64,000 nt of DNA from NCBI RefSeq assembly GCF_023343835.1, contig NC_064438.1, forward strand, positions 13,993,077 to 14,057,076, written 5' to 3'. Under the pieces are notes generated by a model. It was not told the DNA's origin, made no database searches, and worked only from the letters and a program-made list of their open reading frames with translations. Both the position numbers and the translations under genes were made by a program. Each line of letters begins with the position of its first letter. The stretch's first letter is position 1. This document shows, piece by piece, positions 1 to 11,800 of this stretch. The stretch is from Lagopus muta (Eukaryota; Chordata; Aves; Galliformes; Phasianidae).

Positions 1-826
1 GAAAAACAGATATTTGTCCACTCCAGGAGCAGCACAACTTTAGCTTAAAGGGGTTCCAGGTGCAATTCCCACTGGAGGTTAGACCCAATCCAGCAAGACC
101 AAAGGAAGCACCTTCCTCTTCCACTGAAGATTCGTTTCATTGTCAAGAGAAAACTAATTTTTTCCTCAAAGGCTGATGAGTGCAGATAAAGGAGGTTATC
201 ACTGTGCTCAACACAGCAAAGAAACACCCAAATTATGATTATGACAAAGCACTTTTTTTTACCAGATAAGCACAGCCTTAAGTCCTGCCTTACACAATGG
301 GGATCCCTATCTGCCTGCTAAAAGCCAAAGCCATTATCAGCTTTAACTCAAGTGACACATGTAAGTTTAAGGCTGTTCTGTTGTATGCAACACCGTATCA
401 GAATATTAGTAGCTGCAATCTGGAAAGCTCCAAGGTACTTCCAGTTTATGCCTCTGAAGAAAGTTTCAGAGCTTTAACATCTTAGAACTGCTCCATTTCT
501 CCTAATGCTTTGCTCCAGATCATGCTAGGACTTGCCAAGATGAAAACATCAAGGGTCCCAAAGTGCCTTCACTGGATTTTACGCTAATGCTAGGAGCAGG
601 AGGACAACACAGCTTCTCCCAGTACATCTCTTGCCCTGGCTCACCATCCTTGAGGCTGACTGAGGCTACCTTGGGAGAATAAGGAAGCCAAGTCTGACGC
701 TTTACTCACACAGTACTGACTCTGTGCTTGTTTTTAGAGAGGAAGAGAAGGCTGTATGTCTGAATACTCCAGGATCTAGTCCATGGCTAAACCCATCTCA
801 ACTTTAAGCTTTGTGCTTTCTTCTAG
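1..826. other. PRR33 upstream/intronic DNA
   Basis: I see no coding exon here. The stretch ends in a pyrimidine-rich acceptor (TGCTTTCTTCTAG, AG at 825-826) directly before the PRR33 coding exon. It is therefore most simply the last part of a 5' intron whose non-coding first exon lies outside the window or is not recognisable. Open frames here are short and resemble no known protein. Confidence 0.5.
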
Positions 827-829
827 GAG

Positions 830-2455
830 ATGACCATGCTGATCACGGTATCATCCTCCATCCAGCCCACTCCCATCCGCCACCATGCATCTCCCCCTCC
901 CACCCTTCCAAAGCCCAAGAAGGACAACCTGCGGCTCCAGCAGCTGCTGAAGAAGGCTGCCAAGAAGAATGCCATGCTAGCAGCAGAGCAAGCTAAGTCT
1001 TTCCGATCCAACCTCTCCCCAGTGAACGAGGCCAGCTCTGACCTAGAACACAGTGAGAACGTTCCCCCAGCAGAGACCCCCAAAGCAGTAGCCCCTGGCT
1101 CCACCAGCCTCCCAGTGCACCTCTCCATCAAGCCTATCACACACCATCGTGTGCCCTCCCCTTTCCGCAAGAGCAAGCCCTTTGTGTTGAAGGTCACTGA
1201 GCAGAGACGCATTGCTGAGCACCTCAGGCTCACCACCCCCACAGCTGAGTCCCCACTGCATGATCCAGGTGCTCCCAAGGCTCCCCAGAAGCTTGAAGGC
1301 ACAGATGCACACCTTCCCTCTCCACACAACACTTCAGTACTTATTTCCCCCCATCCTCCTCTTTCCAGTACACCCAGCAAGGAAGGGACATCAGAGGCTA
1401 CCTATATCACCAAGGTGCACACTTATTTCCGCAGCGTCAAGGCACCGAGAACCAAGACACCAACATCATATCAGACCCAAGCAACATCCAGCCATGAAGA
1501 CAAAAGGCCTTCTTCTCCATCACCTGAAACAAGTGGCTCTGAACCATTCCCAGGGCAGACATCTGCCCCCCTTGACAGCAGCAAGGCACCACCTCCTACA
1601 CAGCAGCCTGCTCTCCCTCCTGCTGCAAAGGCAGAGATTCCTAGCCAAGCTCCCAGGCCCACCTCTCCTGAAGAGACTAGTAATGACCCTTCACCCAAGC
1701 CTAGCACCCCTGATGTCCACTCCTGTAAAGTTACAGCCCATGGAAGTGAAGCAGAAATATTCAGATCAAAGAAAGCTCCTGAATTGCACAGACAAGATGG
1801 TGATATGCTTAAACCATTGACACCCAGCACACCTTGGAAGCCAGAACACCCTGAAACAGCAAGCCCTGCACAAGCTGGGCCTACCCCCAATGACATGAAG
1901 GTGGAACACACTGTGCAACCTCAGCCAACTCCCAGCTTGCCGAACACCAGCCCTCCTCTCAAAGCCAAGCCAACACCAGTGGAAGACTCGAGGCCTTTGG
2001 GAGCCAAGGGCAGTGGCTGGCATCGTCTCAGGAAGCACCTGATATTGCAGCCAGAAGCACCCAGCTTCCCTGAGCTTGAAGCAGAAAAACAAAGACAGGA
2101 GGAAGGGAACAAGGAAAAGGACAGCTCTCTAAGCATCAGTCAAGACAACAGACCATTTAAATCTAGAGCCATGAAGATGTGGGATGCCATTTTATACCAG
2201 ATGACAGTCAACAAGGAGAGGAAGCAGCAAGCAGAAGAGAAGAAAGCACAGAAGGAAGAAGGCTTCTTTCTTCCCCGTCGTTTACCCATCTTTCTCTATA
2301 AGCCGCGTTTCGATGCCCGGAAACTGAGAGAGCTGGCTGCCAAACCCATGTCAAAGATCACCACTGTGTTTGAGGTAGGCCGGTATGGATCCAGGACAGA
2401 CAAGGAACACGCCAAGAGCTTTAACAGAACAGCATCAGGATGGTCAGTCAACTGA
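830..2455 (+). CDS. PRR33: Proline-rich protein 33 (PRR33), complete coding exon
   Basis: One uninterrupted frame of 541 codons follows a splice acceptor at 825-826, so the whole protein sits in one exon. The start could be the Met at 830 or the one at 836; the second gives MLITV, close to the MLISV start I recall for human PRR33. The N-terminus carries a basic block KPKKDNLRLQQLLKKAAKK (residues 28-46). Conserved-looking motifs follow: FRSNLSPVNEAS (58-69) and HHRVPSPFRKSKPFVLKV (105-122). Residues about 140-440 are Pro/Ser/Thr-rich and look disordered. The last about 97 residues are non-repetitive (WDAILYQ, FLPRRLPIFLYKPRFDARKLREL). No signal peptide, membrane segment or enzyme motif is visible. 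The molecular function is unknown. The name rests on the N-terminal motifs and on its position convergent with LSP1, as in mammals, where TNNT3 would be the next gene outward. Confidence 0.8.
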   Translation: MTMLITVSSSIQPTPIRHHASPPPTLPKPKKDNLRLQQLLKKAAKKNAMLAAEQAKSFRSNLSPVNEASSDLEHSENVPPAETPKAVAPGSTSLPVHLSIKPITHHRVPSPFRKSKPFVLKVTEQRRIAEHLRLTTPTAESPLHDPGAPKAPQKLEGTDAHLPSPHNTSVLISPHPPLSSTPSKEGTSEATYITKVHTYFRSVKAPRTKTPTSYQTQATSSHEDKRPSSPSPETSGSEPFPGQTSAPLDSSKAPPPTQQPALPPAAKAEIPSQAPRPTSPEETSNDPSPKPSTPDVHSCKVTAHGSEAEIFRSKKAPELHRQDGDMLKPLTPSTPWKPEHPETASPAQAGPTPNDMKVEHTVQPQPTPSLPNTSPPLKAKPTPVEDSRPLGAKGSGWHRLRKHLILQPEAPSFPELEAEKQRQEEGNKEKDSSLSISQDNRPFKSRAMKMWDAILYQMTVNKERKQQAEEKKAQKEEGFFLPRRLPIFLYKPRFDARKLRELAAKPMSKITTVFEVGRYGSRTDKEHAKSFNRTASGWSVN

Positions 2456-2564
2456 CGCCAAGTTACTCCAGGAGACCTACCACTCCAGAGGGTCCTACAG
2501 GGCACCATGCAAGGGAGCACCTGCTACTAGGTAGTCTGCCTGGCAGAGCCAAGTGTAAGGAAAA

Positions 2565-2575
2565 AATAAAATAAA
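2565..2575 (+). terminator. PRR33: PRR33 poly(A) signals
   Basis: Two overlapping AATAAA hexamers (2565-2570 and 2570-2575) lie 110 nt after the PRR33 stop codon on the same strand. They are the first canonical signals after the gene and imply a 3' UTR of about 130-140 nt. Confidence 0.7.
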
Positions 2576-2975
2576 AGTAAACCACCTCCAAGCCAGCAGC
2601 CTCATGCTGAGAATTTAAGGGTTACTCTATATAAGCTTATATGCTTTACATACTACATCCACATGCCACAAACCAAAGAATCAGACACACGTTTTCAAAA
2701 GAACCGATAACAAAACACTAAGCAGTAATATAGAGCAGGGAGGGATGAGACAGCAAAGACAATCTGCCTATGGAAAAAGCCCCATTTAGAGTAAGGTGAT
2801 AGAACTTGAAGGTGGGAATGTATCTCTTCACCCAAAGCAGAGGCAAGGGATTGCATAAGATCTAATCCGTTCTGCTTTCACACAGCCATTCCCCCACTGA
2901 AGGGGTTGGGCCAATCTAGTAAGTCATAGCACACCAAGACTAACATTTTTCTAGAAAAGAAGTTCTGCCATATAT

Positions 2976-2981
2976 TTTATT
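2976..2981 (-). terminator. LSP1: Candidate distal LSP1 poly(A) signal
   Basis: AATAAA on the minus strand, 2.9 kb past the LSP1 stop and about 400 bp from the PRR33 poly(A) signal. It is the only canonical hexamer seen in the interval, but use is inferred only. Confidence 0.3.
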
Positions 2982-3961
2982 TGTTTTTTAGTACAGGTGG
3001 GATTATGTTTTCCCTGATAGCCTGCTTCAGCGTGTGAGCATCAGTCCCAGTTACTTACTAGCGTGCTGTTTTCTGGGGGAATCCAATAGGTCCAAGTAGT
3101 CTCACTCTGCTGTAGGGCAGAATTATGACATTATGGCATACTTATTAGTGCCTGGTGTCTTGAAAAATAATTGCTTAAAACAAAATCCCTGACACCAGCC
3201 ATTCATAGAAACAACTGTCCCTTCCAGCATTAGTCACCTCTTCACATCTGAACATCACCAGACTTATAAGCAAGAAAGCTGGTGGCCAGCTATTTCTGTC
3301 TCTCAGGAGACTTTGTCATTTGCTGGGATGTTCCTACACAGCTGATATAGGACTGCTATGTTTAGCCCCATAGGAAATTGGATATGTAACTCTTTACATT
3401 CTCTTCCCATACAGAGGATATGGAGCTGAGTGAAACTTCCCCAAGCTGAACTGTATATAGACTTAGGGGTAAGGGGAGGGGTGTGGGGGGAGGGAGAAGA
3501 TCCTTTTTCCATTTTGAAAACTTCTACTGCTATCAGAAGAACTGTTATAACCAACCCTTCATGGAAGTGTCAGCTTTGTTGGTCTAATCCTATTTTTTTT
3601 TTTCAAAAATCTTCTCTATTCCAAGGGGAAAAAAAAAATAGAAAGTCCAAGTGTCTAGAGTTCAGATTTCTCCTCCAACTCCAGTTCAACAAGAAAATGT
3701 TGAGATAAGGTAGTTTGGAAATACCTCAGCAATGACAAGGGGATCCCAAAATCAGACCATTGCAGGATAATTTGACATGCTGCAACACAAGGTTACAGAG
3801 AAGGATCCACAGGAACAGAAATTCAGATAGATTGCAGCTTAAAACACATGACATGCTTAATGTTAAGGTAGATAAAGATGCCATTATCACACAGTGATAA
3901 AATGGCACCTTGTAGTAGCACAAATAGATGGATAACTATGCTCAAGTCTGCACTCACAAGC

Positions 3962-3986
3962 AAAAAAAAAAAAAAAAAAAAAAAAA
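3962..3986. repeat. A25 homopolymer
   Basis: Twenty-five consecutive adenines on +. No retroposon body or target-site duplication is recognisable beside it. Confidence 0.85.
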
Positions 3987-5863
3987 GCAACAATCTGATT
4001 ATTATTGAGAATTAACTGATTTTGGCCAAAGAAGATGGTTTTGGAAGCCGTTGCACTTTAACCCACTTTGTTCCTCAATGACAATGACCTGGAACAATCC
4101 ATGCGAAGAGGAGAGGTTTATGTCTTGCATCTGCTGGGCTTCCCACCAGGCTGTGCCCACATTCCAACCCCAAAGGGATGGAAGACAGAGAACTGCTGCT
4201 GGGGAGAGAAATGGAGAAGCAGCACAGGAAGGCAGAACTGACTCTAGTTCAGCCCATAGGAAAAAAAGGCAGAGGCACAGAGCAGGTACAGAGAGTCCTG
4301 CAGAGACAGACCTTGGCACCAGAGCATTGCAGACAAGAGAACAGATGCCCAGAGGCAATGGGAGATCACCTTCAGCTTCAAATGAGAAGCCTTCATAGCT
4401 TGTCCCAGCCCGAGCTGCTGTGCAGTGTCCAACAGACTCAGGCAGATGGTAAGAGCCTAAAATGCCACTTGGAAAAAGCCTCTTGGTCTGCAGCCTGCCC
4501 AGAGGAGCTGCAGCTAAGGGTGGGAGAGGAGAGAAAAAGTTGTACGTATGTGTAAGTTGATGAGGTGGTGCTGAGTGGGGGATGTGGGTGCGAGCCAGAG
4601 GGTTTGGGAGCAGAAAAGCAAGCACAAACGGACGGTACAGTAAAGAAAGGGGAAGGACATCATCATGAGGGAGAGGAAGTGGGGAGCAGGAGCCTCTCAG
4701 CAAGAGAAATAGACAGCTAAACTTGTCCTTAAAGCAGACTTCTGGAAGCCAGAGGCAGAGAAGTTGAAGATGCAAGTCCTGTTGGCTCCTTCTTCCTTAT
4801 GTCTAAAAAGGTAGCTGCATTCAAGCTTGGGTTTGTACTGCTGCTCACCTCAAGGCAGCATTCAGGAGACCTCTCCTAAGCAGGCACCACAGAAAAAAAA
4901 ATACAAAGCAAACACTCAGAGCTCAGCTCCTTGAACAAGGGGAAAAAAAAAGAAGTAGCTCAATGCCCAGAAGAACTCAGAAACAAAGGTGTTTTGTAGC
5001 AGACTGAGCTATTTATAAGCTTGGCTATGAAATAAAACTTTTTTTATATTAGAAAGAAAGAATGAGCTTGTTTTCACCCGAACAACATCCCCTCTGCTCA
5101 GTGCCAGATGCTGCCCAGTTGAATCCAGCTAGCTATTTCCTCCCTCTATTCCATTTCTCCTTACTGCCACAACCCTATATTTCAATCACTCCAGATAACA
5201 CCAAGATATCTATTAACACAAACACGATATGACCATGATCTCCAAAGGCCATTTTAAGAAGCCACAGACCCAGCATTGCCTCTCCCTATTGCCACACATC
5301 CAAGGACGGCCCTTTCTATTCTGTTGATCCACCCATCAGAGCAGATGCTCCCATCCTCCCCACCACAACCCTTCTGTGGACTGGTTCCAAGAGGTCACTG
5401 AAATAGTTACAATTTTTTTTTCCCCTTAATTAATTCAGTATATCAGGGAATTAAACCCCCAAAGCATTTAAATTTCAGGATTAAATCAGCCCTCACGCTC
5501 AGCCAGAGTGACTTCCAGTTACGAGCTTCTCTTTGCAAGATAAAACCATATGAAAACAGCAGAGAGACTGTTCCTTTGAACCAGCAAATATAAACAGCTT
5601 GTCCTGCAAATTAAACTAATGTAGGTATCCAACAACCTAGAAGTATCAGAAATGAGAAAACAAACCAACACCCCACTGTGTTCCTCCCAGCCCCAAGCCA
5701 GGCAATAGCCCAGAAGCAAGGCTCCAGCTGTTATTGTACCTTACCTTCCAAGTTGCCCCAATTTTAGCTGGCAGAAATATCCCCAACATCCCGCCAAAGC
5801 AGCACAAGGAGTTTGTTGCAAGGTCATAACCTACCTACCTGGTTAATGGGTTCTCCAGGCATG

Positions 5864-8800
5864 CTACTGCTCTGCAGCATCATCTATCAATACCTTCTTG
5901 TACTGGCCATGGCCCATCGCAACAAACTTGTACTTCTTGCCAGAAGGAGTGGACTGAACAGGAGAGAAAGAAATAACCAGTCTGCAATTTTCTCCAAGTA
6001 GTCAATACCAAATAATTGAAGCCAGAGGAAAATGCAATAATTGCCTGTAATCCCAAAGGGCTTGGAGGCAGCTGGGCTCTGCAGAGTTGGTTTCACACAT
6101 GGCAGAAGCCAATTGCATTGACTGCATCCTGGCAGCAGTGCAGATCCAAGAACAGGTAAAATGCTTTGATCTTCTCTCAGCCTGGACAACTTGAGCAGCA
6201 GCTGCTTACTTCATTTTAACTGCCATTCCCACAAGCATACCAGTAGGCACAAGACCCCAGATCCATCTAAAACTGTTGATACTATCTTATGCCTCACTGT
6301 GGATGTTTTTCTTTACTCTCAGGATCAAGTATAATGAGAGCAAAGTAACTTGTGTTTGCAGTTCAACTTTGACCTAGAAGGCCAGGGCTACCAACTCATT
6401 GTCTGAGAACAATGAGGCATTGAAGAGACCTGTTGGTATTACTTGTTATAATAGGATTCTTGCCCCCAATTTCACTAGGATTGGAGCTATAAGAGCTTTT
6501 CCAAATCTTCTACGTGCAATTGCATTGATAGATACAGGCAGCCCTTGCCTTTCTGCTACATCACTGCCTCCTCAATGCTTTCAACCCAGGTCAGAGCCCT
6601 TATTGTGTTGTGAAAAAGAAAAGGACTTCTGCCCTCACACAGATATTAACTTACTTTGATATTGGTCTCAGGTTTGGGACCACCTTTCTGTTCCCAAAGG
6701 CTTCTTATATTCACAATGTCTCCAGCCACGATATCCTGAGAAAGATATACAAAGTTCTCATTACCCTTCACCATCAGTGCTGCTGGACATGACTTCATTG
6801 AACACCACACATCTGACCTCCTTTTATATTTGAAGTATTACACTGTCTGACCTACAGCAGCTGCAGCTAAAACTCAAGACTTTGAAAACTTCTTCCTGAT
6901 AGCAATATATCCTGTGTTTTCTTCTCTTAGTCTCTTCAACAAGAGCCTGGATCAGAGAACCAACGTGTTTATTTTCTTAAGTTTGTTAATTATTTGAGAC
7001 ATGTTAACATCAAGGCATTTTTACTCAGAAGGAATTTTACTCTCATAAATGCAGATTTACAACCCATGCATTACAGAACCACACGTGCTTACAGCAACCA
7101 AAAAACAAAAGTTATTACGAGCAGCACATAATATCTTCAGCAATTTCCAAATTTACAAGATTTATCACCTTGGTGATAGACCCAACTTCGCACTAAAAAA
7201 GGAGTTCATTCTTAAATTCTGCAGAATAGATGTACAGTTTCCATTTACTCCCACTTCAAAGCTGAGCCTCAATTAGCATCCAGGAAGCTTTCCTAGCTGC
7301 ACTACTGAGAAATGATTCAGGACACTAGCTGAGATTTTTGCCCTGTATAAAGCAGTGCACATCCTGCCAGCACCTCACCTTGCAGGCTGGGGTCTTCACT
7401 GCAGATTGGGCAGCAACCTCTCCAGTCTCCCATAGGCTTTTTGTGCTGGCTACCATCATGCTGGTGGTGGGAAGGTCAAGAGAGGGCTGTCGGACAGGCT
7501 TTGGTGCCTTTGTGGATGTCTAGAGTAGAGATGGAAAACAATCATCAGTGAACTTAACAGCCCTAACCATGTGTTGTTTCCCCCCTCCCCCAGTTGGCGT
7601 TGCCCAGGAATAAGGAGTTGCAAAAGGAGACCTAAAAGGTCTTGCTGATTTGATTCCCACCCAATAGGCAGGAGACATGAGGAAAAAGGTCAGGGCCATT
7701 CACAAAATGAACCTTTATGCTCTTGAGGGAGGCAGAGACAGGGAAAACAGCTGCTCCCATCCAAGGGGATATGGTTCTATTGTCACAATCCTGGATAGTG
7801 AGACTAAGAGCCGTGGTAGGAGAGCAACACCCTGCAAATGGAGCTCAACAGAGCATGGGGACAGATAGCACAGCAGCTCACCTCAATGGCTTGCGTGTAT
7901 TGCTCCAGTCTGTCATCTATCTTTGACACAGGCAGGGGAGGCTGGGACTTCTTTATGCTGTTACTGGAGACAAGAGAAAAAAGGATAAGGCAATATCCTG
8001 AAGCTTCGGGCAGATGGGAGAGCTTCAAGAGCTTGAAGCAAGGGGCCCCCTTCACACTGATCCCACAGCAACCCTGGAGATACCTTTTCTTTATTGAGCG
8101 GTTCAGAGACTCAGTTCTGTCTGTGATCTGAAGTGGAAGAGAAAAGACACAGATATTACTTATCTCTGTGGGCCTCATATGGATGATATAGGTCACCTTG
8201 GCTGATCGTACTGCAGCCATTCCTTCCCATCCCTCCCTCAAACAGAAGCAGGGCTCAAATGCCTCTGTTTTGTATTTACATAGTGCTCAGAGAAACAGTG
8301 AGGATCCTATTTCCTTCTCTTTCCCAAGGCAGGCCTGAAGAACCCCAACCAGAAGAACCTGAACACAGTAGCAGACCAATCAATTTTGGGTACAAAGCAG
8401 CAGCACACAGCTTGACTGATAGTTGAGACAACCCTACTCATGGACTACATATCTTTCTCAGACACTTAGTTTTCTTGCCAAACAAGAGAGAAAGTGAAAA
8501 GCACAAAAAGATGGAGGGAAACTAGAAGCACTGCCAACAACTGCTGCAGCAATGAAGCCAAGCATAAGAGCAGCACAGCCATGAGTTATGCTGGCTTATC
8601 CATAGCCACACAGGCAGGCTATTTAGCACGTTGAGCCACCTCCAAAGCAGCTCTTCAGGTCAAGTCTTCAGGGAAGAGAGCTTTGCAGAAGAATCTACTG
8701 TGCAATAACTCTTTGACCAAGGCAGGAAGGCAAGCAGTGTCAATCACTGGCACTGAATAAAGGAGGAGGCTGAAGCATTGCTAAACCTCTCAGCTTTTTT

Positions 8801-11800
8801 TTTTTTTCCTTTGAGCCTCAGAAAGCAAGAAAACAGAGATATTAACACTTTCAAATCAAAAGGTAGCTCCTACAAAGACAAGTTGCAGCAACCAAGTGAC
8901 AAGGATCCTCCTCTGTATACCACTGCCTGTAGCATGGGAAGCATCACCTTCCCAGTTGCAGATAAATAGCGGTGCTAAGTGCTCACTTTAGGGTGCTTTC
9001 AGAATGCTAAATTTCAGAGTGCTAAATTTTAACTAAGTAGAGGACAAAACACTGTCATAGGAAGGATGCTTAATGGTTGTGCCAAGATTTCATGGTCCAC
9101 TGAAGAACAGCACCATCATCAATTAATAGCACAGTCCTTGCTAATAGAGACACACTAAGCATAACAGTGAGACAGATCCCATCAGTTGAAAGTTTCTTGC
9201 AGTTAAGTTGTCAGCTCAGAATTGGAGGAGTTGGTGCTTGCCTCCAAGCCAGGACTCCAGAGATTGGGCTGCCCACTCTTGCAGCAAGAGTTGTGTTTTT
9301 CTGTTTCAAAGCACACTCTGAAAGCCAGAAGAACTCACGCAAGTTCACTCAGCCAACGCCAGAACTCAGCTCACAAAAGCCCAGGACAAAATGGGACTGG
9401 TACAAGGCTTTCCCTCTGCTCCTTCCATCCCTTGGAAAGATCCCAAGCTCATTTTTCCTGAATGGCTTAGCTTTCAGCTTTGCATATGGGTGACCTCTGG
9501 CATCACCATTATATGAAAACAAATAAACAAACAAAGCCACAGCAATTGGATTTCTGAACTTTTCCCTGGGCTAATCCTAGCAACAGCAGTTATCTCAGGT
9601 CAGAAAGCTTTGGAGTAGCAACAACAAGAATTTCAGTGCATAAAAAGTGCTAGGAGTGTTTATTTCCCCACTCTTTGGAACCACTTTGGTCTCACCCCCA
9701 GTGACATTAGCACTGGGTCTGCATCCAGAACCACCCTTTCTTCCCTCTTTTTATTTGATTTTAAAGGTCTTCTCCATAAACAACAAGATCCTGGCTGACA
9801 TAGACATCTTCCACTTAATTTCTATTTACTGTTGCGAGAGGAAGTGCTTATACAATCCTCCCTGCACAGGAAATATTGACTAAGAAACAAGCAGCATAGA
9901 TCTGAATGGAAAAAAATGATAACATCAGCAGCAGATTAATAAGGTACAAATTACCCAGAGTCCTCATGATTTCCCTCTATGCAATTATCAAGGAGCCCAG
10001 GGCTTACCGAGACAAAAGACAATTGCTACACAAACAAACCACTTAGGTGTGTCTATTTTATGCAAAAGCACACGCGCTGATCGAAGGATTTGAGCAAAGC
10101 GCAACTGAAGTCACATGGAGCAATGCAAGTGGTATTCAGAGTGGAGGCTTTACAAGAGCATCTATTCACAGAGATGGAATTAGAGAAGGGCAAATATTTC
10201 AGAGATAGAGGAGCCTCACTTTAAAAAGAAGGGTAAACGATACTTCGTTTTATGCTGAGATAGAGAAAACCCATGTTACCATAAGCTTAGGGTCACCTTC
10301 CTTGCCACAAACCTTGGTGGAGCACACTGCAGTGTGGTCTGTGCACAGCTCCTCCTCATCCAGGCCGGTGGGGCTTGGGGCCCTCGGGCGTTTTTCTGGG
10401 GTTTCTTCTTCTTCATTTCTCCTTCTCTTCTTCTCCTGAGTGCAGAACACAAGCCAGGAAGTGAGACTGGTCACAGTACTTGGGATTCAACAAAACCGAT
10501 TTTTAAAGCAATGCAAGTCAAGTCAGAGGTGTAACATTGGCCTAAATAAGCTTTAAATTCAGATTTGAGTGCTCCTTTAAAATAGAAGATCTACTCATCA
10601 TTGACAAAACCGCAGGAGAAACAGTAGCACTATCCATCTGAGCACTGCATGGGTATGACTAACATAGTCCAAGCTCTGAGAGCAGACACACACTCTCACA
10701 AGAGGGAAGAGGTTGCATCAGCGAGCCCAGGAAGGTACTTAAACACAAGAAGCACCATCCCCATGTTATGTCATGGCAGTACATCCGCATGGACTCAACA
10801 CTCAGCAGCAGGAAACGAGCACTGGCACATGCTGCCCAGAGGCCATGGGGTCCTCTTGGGAGTCCTCCAAAAGCCACCAGGACACAGTCCTAGGCACACT
10901 GCTCAAACAGGAGTTGGGCTAGAGGTACCCTCCCATATCAACCGTTCTGTGATTCTGTATGCAGCCCAGTTGAAAATGTGAACAGCCCAGCTCCTCCTGA
11001 TCTCACCTCCTGCTTGACTCTTTCTTCCTCCTCCTCGTGCTGCTCTGGGACATGTTCTTCCTCCTGGCACAGCCTCTCTTCCTCCCTAACAACCACATTC
11101 TCCTCCTGGACCTCCTCCAGGCCCTCCCGTTCCAGCTGAATCTGCTCCAGTTTGACCTCTGCTTCCCTCACACTGCTGTCCTCTTCTTCATATGACTGTT
11201 GTGGAGATCTAGAGGTGGGGGAGAGAGGTCAGAGAACCAAAACATTTTGTTATGAGCCTAGATACACCATTGGTGTCTTCCCAGATGATGTGCAGTATCA
11301 TTAAGGTCAGAAAAGACCAATAAAATCATCTAAACCAGCCCCAACCCATCCCCACTGACCACATCCCTCAATGCCACATCTCAAACAACCCCAGAGATGG
11401 TGATTCCACCACCCCCCTGGGCAGCCAACTCCAGGGCATGACCACTCTTTCTGAGAAGCGATTATTCCTAACACCCAACCTGAACTTCTTCTGACACAAC
11501 TTAAGATCATTCCCTTTCATCCTACCACTGTTAACTGGGGGAAGAGGCCAACCCCAACCTTTCAACAGCCTCCTCTTCAGGTTGTTGTAGAGAGTGATCA
11601 GGTCCCATTTCCCTCAGCTGTTCCTCATCAGAGCTGTGCTCCAGACCAGTCACAGCTTTATTGCCCTTCTCTAGATACCCTCCATGGCCTTGATGACTTT
11701 CTTGTAATGAAGGGCCCAAAACTGAATACAGTTAGGTATCTATTTGTGTATTACGTGTAACTACATCTTTCTCCAAACCTCAGTATTGCCACTTGAATGA

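Larger units (their letters stand above)
2576..5863. other. PRR33-LSP1 convergent interval / possible LSP1 3' UTR
   Basis: No coding exon is recognised here. The interval lies between two convergent genes. The only canonical minus-strand poly(A) hexamer I found (TTTATT on +) is at 2976-2981, so the LSP1 3' UTR could run up to about 2.9 kb; a non-canonical signal nearer the stop is equally possible. A 25-nt A run lies at 3962-3986. A 257-codon minus-strand open frame (4775-4002) has no recognisable domain and is treated as chance. Confidence 0.4.

Noticed and set aside
4002-4775. 257-codon minus-strand open frame downstream of LSP1
   Set aside because: No recognisable domain, Leu/Pro/Ser-rich, no splice or start context, and it lies in a probable 3' UTR or intergenic stretch. 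Long frames arise by chance in such composition.
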